A stretch of DNA of 64,000 nucleotides from Oceanisphaera psychrotolerans. Lineage in GTDB: Bacteria > Pseudomonadota > Gammaproteobacteria > Enterobacterales > Aeromonadaceae. This document shows, piece by piece, positions 7,059 through 22,000 of the stretch. Made by a program: the position numbers and the translations under genes. The stretch covers positions 1-64,000 of the forward strand of contig NZ_MDKE01000044.1 in the NCBI RefSeq assembly GCF_001870485.1. Reading direction: 5' to 3'. The stretch's first letter is position 1. Each line of letters begins with the position of its first letter. Below the pieces are notes generated by a model. The model ran no database searches. It was given only the letters and a program-made list of their open reading frames with translations, and was not told the DNA's origin.

Positions 7059-10000
7059 ATGGGTAGTGCAATCAAAGGCTTTAGAAAGGGATCTCTGCGC
7101 GCACGTGCACTGAGGCAGTGGCAGGGCATGATCAAGCGATCTCTTGAGTCCCAGGTGGTGGTCACACAGCGCATGCCGACCGGTGTGGTCGAGCCGATGG
7201 AGCCGCGCTATCTCCTATCCGGTGACCTGATGGTCGTGCCGCCGGCCCCGGAACAACCCTCGCCGGAGCCGGTGATCAACCTCGCCCTAGAGGCCGAGAA
7301 GAGTCTGGTTGCCGCCGCCCGTCCCGTGGATGAGGTGGCCGATACGGAAGCCGCCGATACCCTCGTCGATCAGGTCATTTTCGTCGACCAGGGAGTGGAA
7401 AACGCCGACACCCTGATCCAGCAGGTACTGTCCAACTCCGCTCTGGATAGCAGCCGCTATGAAGTGGTCTTTCTCGACGGTCTGAGTGATGGGGTCGAAC
7501 AGGTTGGCCAGTGGCTGTCCCGTTATCAGGACCTGAACGCGGTACACCTGATCTCCCACGGGGCCGACGGCCAGATTAGCCTCGGTAATACGGTGCTGGA
7601 GCAGGCGACGCTGGAACGATACGGTGATGTGCTCGCCCGCTGGGGCGAGGCGCTGTCGGATCAGGGCGATATCCTGATCTACGGCTGCTCCGTGGCCGGT
7701 ATTCCCGAAGGGGAGGCGCTGGTGCAGGCACTGGCCGACCTCACCGGTGCCGATGTTGCCGCATCCGACGACCTGACCGGTAGCGAGACCTTCGGTGGCG
7801 ACTGGGAGCTGGAAGTTCGGGCGGGCCTTATCGATGTGTCGATGCTGCTCGATGGTGGTAGCTGGCAGGGGCTGCTGGCGGACTTTACCTCCGATTCAAC
7901 CGATGAGAATTTTACCGGTACGGCCACCGATGACCGCTTCGTGTTTGGCGATGACTGGGGCAGCGATGCGGCCACCGGCGCGGGTGGCAACGACACACTC
8001 GATTTCTCCGGTGTCACCCGGGATCTGGTGTTCACCGTGGACGGTGACACCGTCACTGTCGCCTATGCCGACAGTGATGAAACCGACAGCTTCACCTTCG
8101 ATGCCACGGACGGCGGTTTCAGCATCATCGGCGGGCAGGGCAATGATGAATATCGGCTGCTGGACGGTGCCAGTCTGCAGTCCGTGAGCGATGGCCAGGG
8201 CCAGGACAAGGCGATATTCCTCAATGCCGTTGCGCCGGTGACCGTTACCCGTCACGAAGACCGTAGTACCGATGTCAGCAATCAGGGCAGCTACAACCTT
8301 TCCGGGATCGAATCCCTGACCGGCCATATTTCGCTCGGCAACAGCATGGTGTCCCAGTTGTCGCAGAGTCTCGGCAGTTGGGAGGAGTTGATTGCCGAAC
8401 TGCTGAACGATTCCGTTCTGTCGGCCGAACTGCCCCTGCTGGGCATGTCGGTCGGCGGCCTGCTGGCGCAGGGGTTCAGTGAAAACCAGCTGTCCACGGC
8501 AGAAGGCGCGGCCACCACCTTCCTGAATGACTTGCTCACCGTCAGCAACGACACCCTGACCGGCCTGACCAACCTGGGTGACCTGGCCGATGCGGTGGCG
8601 GCCGAGTTGAACGGGCTGGTATCGGGTGAGTTGTTCTCGGTGGCAGCCGGTGTGCACGACTGGTCGGAACTCAGGCTGGATCTGTTGTTCGATGCCACCC
8701 GGAGTCTGACACTGACACCGGAGCTGGACGAAAGTCTGACCGACGATCTCGCCCAGGCGGGGCTGACGCTGTCGGCGTTCTCCAACATCGAGCTGCAAGC
8801 CCGGCTGGAAGGCGCCGTTTCCATGGGCGTCAGGCTCGATGAGCTGAGTTCGCTGAACCCGACCGATGCGGCCGATCTCGGATTCATCCGCATGTTGCCG
8901 TTCAACCTGGGAGTGTCGGCCAGTGCCGATGACCTGGCCCTGAATGTTGGACTGAGCGAGACGGTGTTCGGCTCGGGCGCGGGCAGCATTGGCGTGACCG
9001 GAGGACGGCTGGCTCTGGCGGCCGAGGCCGGTTTCGCCATCGATCCGGCATCGCTGGACAGCCAACAGCGAGTCACCCTCGGCGCGGTGCCGGAGCTGAA
9101 CCGCTGGAGCAGCGGCTCTCTGGAGGCGGATCTGCCGCTCTCGGCCCGGCTTGGCAGCTACGATCTGTCTTCGTTGGGCACCCCGCGTCTGGTGCTGGCA
9201 ACCGACCGGCTGTTTGTCTATCAGCAGGACATTCTGCTGGTGAGCCGGCCCGATGTCAGTTTCGATATCGAACTCAACGCGACGTTGGCCGCCGACATTC
9301 TGACCGCGCTGGACCGCCTGAAAGACAGTGGCGACTTCGTACTGAATAACAGCTTCTTCACCACCACACTGCCGGGCCTGGGGGCTTCCCTGGCCGATCT
9401 GTTCTCCGCCGATGACAGCAGCGAAAACACCCTGAATCGCATCTTCAACCTGAAGGAGGCGGCAGAGGCCTATTATGCGACCACCACGCTGAATACGGGG
9501 ACTGACACGGCGACGGTCGGAGGGCTGGTCGATGCGCTGAATCAATATCTGTTGTCGGCCGCCGCCATGCCGTTCGATTCCGCCCAGGCAGACTGGAGCG
9601 GGGCCATGCTGGCCTATACCGACTTCGGCGGGCTGGATTTGAGCGGGTTCGACTTCGGTGGCGCGGATCTGCGTAACGCCAATTTTGTCGGCGCGGATCT
9701 GACCGGCGCCAACTTCGCAGGCGCCAACCTCGGCGGCGCCGTGTTCAGCGACACCAGCGGCAAGGCGGTGGCCCGCCAGGCCAACTTCTCTTCCGCCAAC
9801 CTGTTTGGTGCCATGCTCGCCGGCCTGGATCTGCGGGGGGCGGTGTTTACGGCAGCCGATCTGAGCGGCGCCGATCTGACCGCGGCCTCGCTGGTGGCGG
9901 CCAACTTTGCCCGCTCTCTGGTGAGCACCACCACCCGGGTGCAGAATGCGATCTTCTCCGGCAGCGCCGCCGCCGAACTGCAAGCGGCCGAGGGCATGGC

Positions 10001-13000
10001 CGATATCGTCGACCTGACGGCTTCCGCCGGTGCCGACCTGTCCGGCTTCGATCTTTCCGGGGTCGATCTGTCCGGGCTCGACCTGAGCAATGTGATACTG
10101 ACCGGCGCCAACCTGACCGGCGCCAATTTGCAGGGCAGCAACCTGCAGGGAGCCGAGCTGACCAATGCCGTGCTCGCCAGGGCCTTCATTTACGGGGCAC
10201 AGTTTGATGCCGCCCTGGGCGTGGCCCCAGACGCGCTGGCGTTTGCCGACAGCGTGGATACCTCGGATCTGGCAACCACAGGCTTGAACTCGGCACTGCT
10301 GTTGCTGGCCGAAGGCACCAGTCTGGCCGGCTTTGATCTGTCCGGCGTGGATCTGAGCAACCTGGACTTCACCGGTATCGACCTGAGTGGTACCTCACTG
10401 GCGGGCAGCAACCTGAACGGGGCGTCCCTGGCCGGTGCTATTTTGAGTGATACCACCGACTTTACCGGTGCCTCTCTCGAGGGTGTGGCGGACTTGCCGT
10501 CGGAACTGAAGGGCATCTTCGCACGGGCCTCACTGGCCGGTGTGGATCTGACCGATACCGTGCTGGATGGGTTGAACCTGGCCGGTGCCGACCTGACCGG
10601 TGCCGTGCTGACCGGCGCCTCTCTGCTGGGCGCCGACCTGCGGGCGGCGATCATCAACGACATCACCGCGGCGGGGGCCGATGCGGCTGCCATTATGGAT
10701 GCGGTCACCTCCGCCCTGAGTGGCGCCCTGTACGACAGCCTGACGGCGATGAACGAAGCCTCTGCGGCGGCCTATCAGGCCGCGATGGCGCCGTTCGCGC
10801 TGGATGACGTCTTTACCGAAGGGGCCTCCGGCCCGCTGTTCGCCTTTCAGGGGGGCTTGAGCTTCTCCGCCGACGGTATGGGGCTGTTGTTCAACCTGCA
10901 GGTCAACATCGACAAGCAGGTGGCGCGGGACTTTGCCGTCAACAACACCGATCTGCTGGTCGAGGCCGGTAATCTCGCCCCCGAATTCGAGCTGGCCGCC
11001 ACCGCCGTCGCCCGCCTGGTCGCGGCGCTGAATACCGATCTCGGTGTCGACATGGTTGCCAATGGCGGGGGCTTCGATACCGAGTCCTGGCTGCGACTCA
11101 ACCGGCTGGATGCCGGCGCCCGGCTGGCGCTGACCGGACTGGACGCCAGCCTGTCTCTGGCGGGGCTGGCCGAGGTTCAGGTGCGTGAAGGGGTGATCGA
11201 TCTGCGCGCTGCGGCCCAGGTCGAGCTGGCCGATCCGGACAATGCGGATGGCCTGAACCGCATCACGGCGACCGATATCTCCAGTGCCGGCGGCATCAAC
11301 GCCCTGGCCGGGCTGACCACTACCTCCAACCTGCGTGGCAGCCTGTTGCTCAATGCCGCAGGGGCCGGTTTCAGCCTGAACGACTTCGGCCTGCCGACCC
11401 TGATCTTCCGGGCGCCGGAGTTGATCTCCCGAAACGCCGACACCGGGGAGTGGCAAGTCGCCACCCCCGAGATGTATCTGGATGTACGCATCACCGAAAC
11501 CCTGAAAGACAGCATCCTCGACCTGCTGGGCAGCATCGACGAGACCGGTAACGCGGCACTCGACAACCCGGTGCTGAACGGCAAGATCCCGGGGCTGGAT
11601 AAAAGTGTCAACGAACTGCTGGGCTTCGACAGTGACGCCGGTGATGGCGCCAGCATCGACGTGTTCAAGCTGCAGGATGCGGCGTCGGCCTACCTGAACG
11701 ACTTCGGCTATACCACCAATGACTTTCCGTCCCTATCGGGTCTGGTTGAGTCGCTGAACCTGGCGCTGTCCCGTGATCTGAGCATTCCCTTTACCACCAG
11801 TCAGATGGACTGGAGTGGCTTTGATCTGGCCGGCTTCGACTTCGGCAAGCTGGGCATCGATACCCTGCGCAATTTCGATTTCAGCGGTGCCAACCTGGCC
11901 GGTGCCGACTTCCGTGGCCTGGACCTGTCCGGTGTGGACTTCAGCGGCGCCAACCTGGCCGGCGCCCTGTTCGACGGTGCCAGCCTGCTGCGTAACGCCA
12001 CCTTTGATGGTGCCACTCTGACCGGCATCGACTGGAGCAACGTCGACCTGCGCGGGCTGAACTTCTCCGGCGCCGATCTGCGCGGGGCCCTGTTCACCGG
12101 CCTCGATCTGTCTCGCATCAACCTGAGCGGTGCCAACCTGAGCGGTGCCAACTTCAGTGGCGCCAACCTGCGCTGGGCCGATCTGGTCGGGTCCAACCTG
12201 TCCGGTGCCGATCTGTCCTTTGCGCTGGCACTGGACGTGGACTGGTCCAGCTGGTTCGCCGGCGACCTGCGCTTTGACGCCAACACCAAGCTGACCGGTC
12301 TGATCGTGGATACCGATCTGCGCAGCCTGTTTGGCTCTCTGGCCTCAAGCGTGTTGCGCCTCGGCAGTGGCCTTGATCTGTCCGGCTGGACCGACAAGGA
12401 CTGGAGCGGCTGGGATCTGTCCGGCATCGACTTATCCGGCATCAACCTGAGCGGCTTCGATCTGTCCGGCACCAACCTGCGTGATGTGCGCTTCAACGGC
12501 GCTAACCTGCAAGGTGTAAACCTGTCGCGAGCTCTGGCGCTGGATGTGGACTGGAGCGGTGTCACCGGCACCCTGGCGGATATCGGCGGCATGCTGTCGA
12601 AGATATTCGATGGTTCCCTACCAAGTGCTACTACCGGCAGTGCGACCACCTGGGCCAGCGGCATCGACCTGAGCGGTTTCGACTTCTCCGGCTGGGACCT
12701 GAGCGGGCTGGACTTCGGCGGCATTAATCTGGGCGACCTGAAGCTGAGCTGGTCGATGCTGACCGGTGTGAACCTTACCGGCGCCACCTTCGGCGCGGTG
12801 GACTGGACCGGCTCGCGCTGGTCAAAGGTGACGCTGCCCAGCGGCACCCTGTCCGGCAGCTTCCGCAACGTGGACTTCGGTGATTTCAGCTTCAGCAGCG
12901 ATATCACCTGGTCGCTGACCGGTGCCGACTTCGTTGGTATCAATCTGACCGGTGTCAGCGGTATCGGTGACTTCCTCACCAATATCAATAGCGCCTGGAC

Positions 13001-16000
13001 CACCTCTGGCAGCTTAACCCCCCTGGATTTCGGCTGGGTCGACTTCTCCGGTCTCGATCTGTCCGCGCTGACCGGTCTCAGCAGTACCCTGTTCCAGTTC
13101 GGCAGCTTCCGTGGCGCCGATTTCAGCGGCATGCGCCTGCCGAACATCGGCGTGGACTGGAACTTCTCCGGCCTGGATCTGTCGCTGGGTAACTGGAATG
13201 GGCTGACCGTCGATGGCGGATACCAGCTCAACCTGGACGGTGCCCGCCTGCTGGGCGCGGCGCTGGATATTGGCAGCTATATCGGTACAGCGACCGGCGC
13301 CTTCTATGATGGTCTGACCCGCTTCGGCAGTGCCAGCGCCGAGTTCATCGCCGGTCTGGAGATGGATCAGGCGGTGCTGGACAGCGTGTTCGGCGAGCCG
13401 CTGGACGGTCCGCGTATCGCCATCAGCCCGATGTTCGATACCAGCGGCAGCGAGGTGATCCTCGGCTTCAATCTGGTCAGCAACATCGATCAGATGCTCA
13501 GTTTCGGCTTCGACTTCGCGCTGGGTGATGTACTGACGCTGGGGGCCGATGGCCTGGCGCGTTTTGCCTTGGCGCTGGATCTGGATGCCGGTATCGCGCT
13601 AGCCACCCGTACCGGCTCCACGCCGGTGGGCGACATCCCGCTGCCGGAGCCGGGTGATTCCGATATCTTCTTCAACCTCAACCGCTTCGATACCGGTGTG
13701 GCGCTGGAACTGTTTAATATTCAGGCCGCCCTTGGTACGACCGGCTTTGCCGGAGCCAGCATTACGGAGGGTGAGCTCAGCGTGCGGGTGGCGGCCAGCA
13801 TCACCGCCGAAGATCCGGATAACACCGATGGCAAGGGGCGCATTACCCTGAGCGACCTGAGTGCCGCCGGTTTCGATACTGTGTTCGACCTGACGCCGGC
13901 GATGGCGCTGGATGGCCGTTTCGTATTGGGTGGCGACCTGGGCGGCTTCAACGTCACCGACTGGGGCAACCCGGTGCTGACCATCGGCTCCAACATCGTC
14001 AACGGCGCCTTCGTGCCCGACTATTTCTTCGATGTCAGCATCGATGCGCAAGCGGTGCGTATCAACCTCGCAGATCTGTTCGCCGAGGTGGCCTCGGTCG
14101 GCAGTGCACTCGATGGTTCCGATTTTCTTGATGCGATACTGCCGTTCCTGGACACCAGCCTGGGCAACCTGCTCAAGAGCGAAGACGGGCGCACCCTGGG
14201 CGATCTGCTCTCGTTCCAGCGCGTGGACCTGGATGCCGATGGCAACGAGGTTCGCACCAGCGTGCTGGCAGATTACTATGCGAATGCCGATGACCCTACC
14301 TACAGCGGCCTGATCGACTGGCTGCGCGACTTCCTGGGCGCGACCGGGTTCTATTCCGACCTCGAATCCCTGTTGCCGAGCCAGTATGGGGAATCCGCAC
14401 AGGGGCCCTTCACCATAGGTGGTGGTCTGTTTCTTGATGATCAGAATGAGATCCAGCACCTCAGTATCGATGCGACCGGTGGCAGCTATACCCTGAACTT
14501 CAGGCAGGGCGGAGCGGACTACACCACCGATGCTATTGCATACAATGCCGATGCCGATGCCGTGCAAACCGCACTGAGAGAAGCGCTGGGTGCCCTCTTT
14601 GACGACACCACCAAGCTGACAGTGACCGATGAGGGCAACGGTGTGCTGGCCATTGCCTTCGCCGGCAACTGGGCGGCGACCAACGTCGTTCAGCTGCGGG
14701 CCGACAGCAGCAACCTGACCGGCGGGCAGGCGCGGGTCACCACCGCCCAGCAGGGCGGCAGCCGTGGTCTGTCTCTGGATCTGGGATTGAATCTGGGCAA
14801 GGCGCTCTCGCTGCCGTTCAATCTGGGCACCGGGCTGGACGAGCTGGGTTTTGCGCTCAAGGGCGACGGCACCCTGGATCTGAATGCCTTGCTGAATCTG
14901 GATCTGTCCTTCGGCCTGGCGTTCGACAGCCTGGCGGACCTGACGACCGGCGACAGTTATTTCTTCCAGGCCCGGGATATTTCCGCCCAGGTGGTGGCCG
15001 GCACCGACAGCTTCAACGCCGCCGTGTCACTGGGCGTGCTGGATGCCGAGATCGACAATGGCAGCGTTCACTTTGTGGCCGATGCCGGTGTCACGGTCAA
15101 GAACAGTGCCACCGCTGCGGCCGTCGGTCAGCGGGTATCGCTGTCCGACTTCGCTGCCGCCGCGAGTCTTTCAGATTTGATTGACGCCTCGGCAACAGTC
15201 TGGGCCGAGGCCGACTTCCCGCTCAAGGCCAAGCTGTTCGGCGGCGATCTGACCAAGCTGACCGGTGGCGAAAACCCCAGCATCGAGGTGTACTGGGGCA
15301 GCGCGGCGTTGCCGATTGACTTCGACCTGATCGCAGATACCGACCCGGTCATCAAAAAGAAAAACCTGACCAATCTGGCCAGCCTGTCGAACATGACACC
15401 GGCCATGATGGTGCAGATGCTGGTCAATATCGGGGACTTCCTCGACCAGTTCCGCGACTCCGAGGCCTTCCAGATCCCGATTCCGTTTACCGGTACCGAT
15501 CTCGGCGATGCGTTCGACTTCGCCTACGGCTGGACCAAGGTGCTGAACGAGAAGCTGCAGGGCGTGCTCAGCTTCGACCTGACCAGCGAGCAGCCGGTGT
15601 CACCGCGCCTGAGCGATGATCTGGCCTTCGATCTGGTGTTGCAGCGCCCGGGAGACCTGGTTGCCAGCAGTTATACCGTGACCCTGTGGCAGGCCGATAC
15701 CCAGAGCTTTACCCATATCAACGAGCTGGCGGACTACATCAGTGGCCGTATTTCGCAAGCCACCGATGGCGCCTTGCAGTTGCAGGACAGCCTGCCGCAG
15801 TGGGTCAGCGATACCACGACGACCGATACTACCGCTACCGATACCGGCAGCGCCAGCAGCACGGCGGTGACGGGAACGGCGGCCAGCGTGAGCGAACAAC
15901 AGGCCGGTGGTGAACCGGTCAATGCCACGTTGCGCGTCGAGCTGGGCACCGCGACCGGCACCCTGTCGCTGTCGTACAAGGGGAAAGCGGCCGAGACCCT

Positions 16001-19000
16001 GGCCATCACCGCGGCCATGAGCGATCCCGACATCGCATCCGCCCTGGCCGGGACCATGGCCACCGCGGTAGGGACCGTTGCCGACAACATACGGGTGACC
16101 GGCAGTCGCGGCGAAGGCTTCCGCATCGAATTTGCCGGTGCCGTGTCGGGCCGGGCCTATACGGCCGACGACTTCAGCTACAGCATGAGCGTGTCGTCGA
16201 CGGCGACCTCATCGGTTACCGAAACCGAGGCCCATACCACCGGTGGCGGCGAAGTGAAGGTGCTGACCTTCACGGGGTATGCGGCCGGTACCTTCGAATT
16301 GCAGCTGATGGGGCAGACCACGGACCCCATTCGCTATATTGCGGATCCCACCGGCACCCTGCAGGGCAAGATGATTCAGCAGGCGCTGGAGAAAATTGCG
16401 GGCGTCGGCAATGTGAAGGTGACTTTCCCGCAGAAAGACCCGCTGGATCCCACCGGCAAGAAGGCAAACTATGGTTCTGCGCCCAAGTTCCTGATCGAGT
16501 TCAAGGGTGACTTGGCCAACCAGGACATTCCGGACATGACGGTGTACTACGGCAACCTGAAAAACGGCACCTATGTCCCCGCCGGGGAAAGCCGTGGCGT
16601 CACCATCGCCGAACTGACGCCGGGGCAAAACGCCTCGGGTGAAGTTCAGACGGTCAGCGTCAGTGCCGATCCGGCGACGCCGGCAACTTTCGATCTGAGC
16701 TGGAGTTATGGGGGCAAGACCTGGACGACTGGTGTTACCCCGTCGGGTACGCTCTCCAGCGATATCACGGCGTCTGCCCTGCGGGCCGCCCTGCTCAATG
16801 CCACCTCCGGTGCCAGCCGTCTGGGCGACATCGACGGTCTCGAGATTGCGGTGCGTCAGGTGGCCACGGGCAGCTGGAAGGTGAGCTTCGGCGGCATTCT
16901 GGCCGGCCAGGAACTGGCAGAGCTGGCGGTGGTGAACCTGTCCAATGCCACCACCCCCGATGTTGCCATGGGGACAGTCCAGGAGGCCTATTTGCGTAAC
17001 GAGGTGCAGAGCATACTGCTGGGCGCCTCCGTGGGCGATTACCGGGTGCAGCTGGGCAGTGACGGCGCGCTGTCCGGGCGCTTCGCGGCAACCGCCTCTG
17101 CCGCCGAGCTTCAGGCCGTACTGCAAGCCATGCCGGACATCGGTGTGGGCAATGTCAAGGTCACCGGCGAGTCGCAGCGCTGGCAGGTCGAGTTCACCGG
17201 ACGGCTGGCAGGGCAGGATCTGCCGTTGCTGCAGATGAGCCCGCTGCAGTCCATCGCACTGGCGCCGGTCACCGCCGCCGCTGGCGAAACAGTGACTCAG
17301 GTGGTTGAAATCAAGTTTGCCGACCAAAGCACCTACGCGGTCGGTGTCGATATTGCCAACATGAGCATGGCCGAGGCGCAACAGGCGCTGCTCGAGGCAC
17401 TGGAACAACTGGATGGCGTCGGCGCCGGCAACGTCAGCGTGGTGGCGGCACCGACGCCGGTGGGCGAAAGCCAGCGCTGGGATATTCTCTTTACCGGCGA
17501 GCTGGCCGGCAAGACGGTTCAGGCACTCAACCTGAATGTCACGCTGAACGTGACCACCGGCGGCGTGACCCAAACCACCACAGAACAGATCGAAGGGCAG
17601 GAAATCCGGGCCAGCCTGATCCAGGTCGGTACTTCGGAGCTGCGCCCGATGGCCGGCGGCCTGACCTGGGGCAAGCTCAGCATTCGCCCGGTCAATGTGG
17701 ATGACTTCACCTATGTCGCCATCATTCCGAGTGCCGGCATCCTGATTGAAGCCATTCAGACCGGCAGCGAGGTAACCGGTCTCAGCGAGGTGCAGCGGCT
17801 GACGGTCAATGATGCGGCTTCCGGCAGCTATACCCTGACCCTGACGTTCGACAGTGGCGATACCTTCACCACGGCGGCGATTGCCGCCGGCGCCGATGCG
17901 GCGACCATTCAGACCGCCATCAACGATGCCCTGGACACGGCCGGCAGCGTCAGTGTCGCGCTGGAAAACGATCAGCAGACCAACGTCTTCGAAATTACCT
18001 TCACCGGCACCCTGTCCAGGCTGGATGTGCCGCTGCTGACGGCCAGCTTCGGCGGCTTGCGCGCCTACGCCGGCGCCGAGGCCGTTGCCTACACGCTGCA
18101 GGAAGGACGTGCCGCGATCGGCGAACAGGTGGCGCGCGATGAAGTCCAGAGGCTGACGTTCAACAACGTCGCGGGCGGCATGTACTCTCTGGTGATGCAG
18201 CTTGATGGCAGCTACTACAACCTGCAGGAGCCGCTCGAAGTTCTGCCGGATGAAACCGCTCTGGATACCTGGCTGACCGGGCTCGGTATCGACATCACCG
18301 GACTCAGCCTGCATGAAAAACGGGCCGTGGAGCTGGAGCGGGCACTGCAGCTGGCATTCACCACCGGTGAGCGCGCCATTGCCGGCGCCGACGTCGCCGT
18401 GGTAGCGGTGCCGGGAGAGGGCCCGAGTGCCTTCAGCTACGACATTCAGTTCTCGGGCAGTATTGGCGAGCGTAACCTGCCGACTCTGCTGGTATTCCAC
18501 AATTTGCAGGCGGTCGACACCAGCACCAGCTTCGGCAACGGCAGCTCGGCTCTGGGCTTCTCAGCCACCGGAACTGAAGCCCAGACCGAAATCGGGCCCA
18601 AGTTCAATACCCTCGAAGACTTCGCGTCCGTGCTGGCCGATGCCATCAACGAGCTGCTGCCCAGTGGGGAAACCTTCAATATCGCGGCACGGTTCGATCC
18701 GATCGCGATGGATTTCATGTTCGATATCAGCCTGTCGCCTTCGCTGCCGGCACTGGCGTTGCCGGTGTGGCTGGATATCGGCGATCTGGATCCGCTGGCT
18801 TCCCTGGAACTGTCGGGCCTGCTGGCGGTGAACGGTGGTGTCGACTTGACTACCACCATCGGCCTCGACTTCAATCGCCCTGAAAACTTCAAGATTGACA
18901 GCGGTGTGCTGGTATCGGGTGAGGTGCAGGGTACCAAGGCCGGAGGCGTGGATACGGGCTTCGCCCGGTTCCTGCAGGATCCGTCAAAGCCTTACGATTC

Positions 19001-22000
19001 GAGAGTGCAGGTTCAGAACGGGACAGATCCGGATACCGGTGAGCCCATCATGAAGCCCAACCCGGATTACAATCCGGCCGTAGACACCAGCTTCGATGTC
19101 AACTTCGATGGCGACCGCTACAGGGTCACCATCAGTGCGGCCTCCCAGGACGACAACAACAACCTGAACGATTTGCTGGCCGACATCCGCACGGCGCTGA
19201 GTGGTGTGGCCGTGCATGCCAACAGTGCCCTGAGTCGCCTGGGCTATCAGAATCTGGGGCAGGCCGTCGAGGTGGCGCTGGCCGCCGATGAAGCCGGTGA
19301 TGAACAGCTGAGCTTTACCCTCTATGGCAAGACCATCACCGAAGCGGGCGTGGCGGCCAGCGGGGCCTTCTCTTCGGTATTCGGTATCACCAGCCTGACC
19401 ACGCCAATCGATTGGCAGAGCGTCGGGTTGCCAGGTTCGCTGACGCTGGCCAACGGCAGTGCCTTCGATCTGATCATCGATGGCGCCGATGACCTGGCTT
19501 CCGCTGGCGTGACGGCGGCGACCGGTGATAACCGCATTACCGTCGGCATTGCGTCCGGTACCTATACACCTCAATCATTGATGAACGCCCTCAATACGGC
19601 ATTGGCCGGCATTACCGGTGGTGAGCTGGGACCGTTGCAGACCAAGGTCAGTCACCTGGGGGAGGCCTTGAGCTTCAGCCTGGGCACGCTGCCGGATGGT
19701 ACCCCGGTCATGCAACTGAATACCCAGGGCCAGCATGTTGCCTCGCTGAAGTTTGCGGCCGTGGATCATGATCCGCTGGTGCGCCACCTCGGCTTCGTGA
19801 CCGACTCGCTGAACAAGGCCGGCGGGGTGTCGGTCTTCCTCGAAGACACCCTGGTCGGTGCCCGCCTGGTGGCCGGTGTCGAGCAGTTCGAAGGCCGTGC
19901 CTCCATCGGTTTTGTCGACCTGTCGATGGACAACATGCTGGCGCAGATCGATGCCGGCGTGAACGTGCGTCTGCTGGATGGCGCCGATGGCAATCCGGGT
20001 GGACGGGTCTATCTGGATGAGCTGATCGATGCCGCGACCCTGAAGGACAGCCTGCTGGGAATGCGGGGTGAGGTGGTACTGAATGCCGGTGGCAGCGAAA
20101 CGCTGATCGCGGCCCCCCGAACAGAAGAGCCGGGGGTACTGACGGAGGATCTGGGCCTGAGCATCACCCTGAACGGTGATACGCTCAATGACGGCCAGGC
20201 GATAGAGCTGGATGTGAAACTGCTGGCGTCCTCGACGCTGACCAACACCAGCGTAGCGGACCTGGCCGACGACCTGAACACGGCCATCGAGACGGCAATC
20301 GATCGATGGAATAGTGCAAACAGCGACCAGCTGAGTGCTGACCAGCTGGCTGAGCTCAAGTCTCATAGCTGGGTGACGGCCGGTGACCTGGTGCTCTATA
20401 ACGTCAATACCAAAACATCCACCACCACCGTGGCCGGGGCGCTGCAGTTCATTGCACCGGCGGTCGCCAGTGTCCGGGTCGAAGGCCGGCGCCTGATCGG
20501 CGAGTACATGAGCCCGGTCACCTTCAGCGACAGCAACTACACCATCGGCAGTCAGCCGATGGCCAGGTTGGTTATCGATGGCATCAGCCTCGATGCGGGG
20601 GGCCTGAATCTGTTGCCGCCGGATGTGGACCCTCGTATCGACATCAGCCTGCCGATCATCGATGTCTGGCAGGGAGCCCTGTCGTTATCGGAGGCGGTCG
20701 ATATCCGGGTGATCGGTGCCGATGCGCTGACCGGTTTCGGCGATCTGTCCTGGCTGCAGGTCATCGAAGGGCTGCGCATGGCGTCGAACCTGCTCAGCCA
20801 GTTTGAAACCTTCAGTTTCCTGGATCAGGACATTCCGGTTATCGATCTCAGTGTCAACGACATGTTCGATATCGCGGTGGAGCTGGCGCGCGCCATCGAG
20901 GAGGTGGGCAATAATCCGGCGACGGGGGTGGGGCAGCTGCAGGCAGTGCTGGCCGACAGTTTCGGTCTGCCCATCTATGACCCGACCCGTCCCGAGGTGT
21001 TCGGTGTCAGCCTGGAGTACGATGCCACCTCCAATGCGGTGATGCTCAATATTCCCTACGAGATCAACCTGCTCGACAAGAGCTATCCGATCTCCATCGA
21101 TCTGGCGACGCTCGGTGAGCTGATTGGCGGGTCGACGCTGCAGGATCTGATGGGTTCCGTCGGCAGCATTGTCGATGTGGGAGGCAGTGCTCTGGTCACA
21201 CTGCAGTCTTCGGCCATGGTCAATATCGCGCTCGGGCTGGACCTCGCGTCCGGCGCCATGTTCGTTTACGACTACTTCGATGGCGGCACCACCGACAATC
21301 TCGATGACGATACCGGTACCTTTGCCCGTCTGGGGATGGAGGTCAACGGAACCGCGCTGGCGTTCAATGCCTCGCTGGGGCTGTTCTCGCTCGACGTCAA
21401 GGGGGGCACCGCGGATATCCTGGCTCAGGCCGGCCTCTATCTGGGCGACGATCCCGCCGGCGCGGCCGGGCAGGGCGATGGCCGTCATTATCTCGGTTCT
21501 GCGGTGTCCGTGCTGACCCTGCAGGACGGCGAGAGCGTTGCCCTGATCTGGGACGAGACGGCCGTGACCACCGGTTTCGATATCGGCGGCACCGGCACGA
21601 CAGCCGATGCCTGGACCCTCACCGCCGATAACGATGACGCCTTCCGTCTGCACTTCAACGTTGCCGGGGTGGACTACCATACCCAGTCACTGGCGCGTGG
21701 CTACGATGCCGCCACGGTCAAGGCCTATATCGCAGAGGCGCTGCTGTATGGCCCAACGGCGCTGCGAGGCACAGTGAGTGTCGAACAGGTCGATGCCGAG
21801 GACCCGACCCAGGGCTGGAAGATTGTGGTCAGAGGGGCCGGTTTTGACGGCAAGTCGCTGAGCCTGGAGGTTCAGCAGTTGCGTGCCGACGCCGATGGCG
21901 GCCCCCTCGGTGCGCTGAACGAGATTCAGTGGGTCAGCATTCCTTCCGGCTCGGGTGGCAGCTTCACCCTGAGCGCGAACATCGACGGCAAGGACTACCG

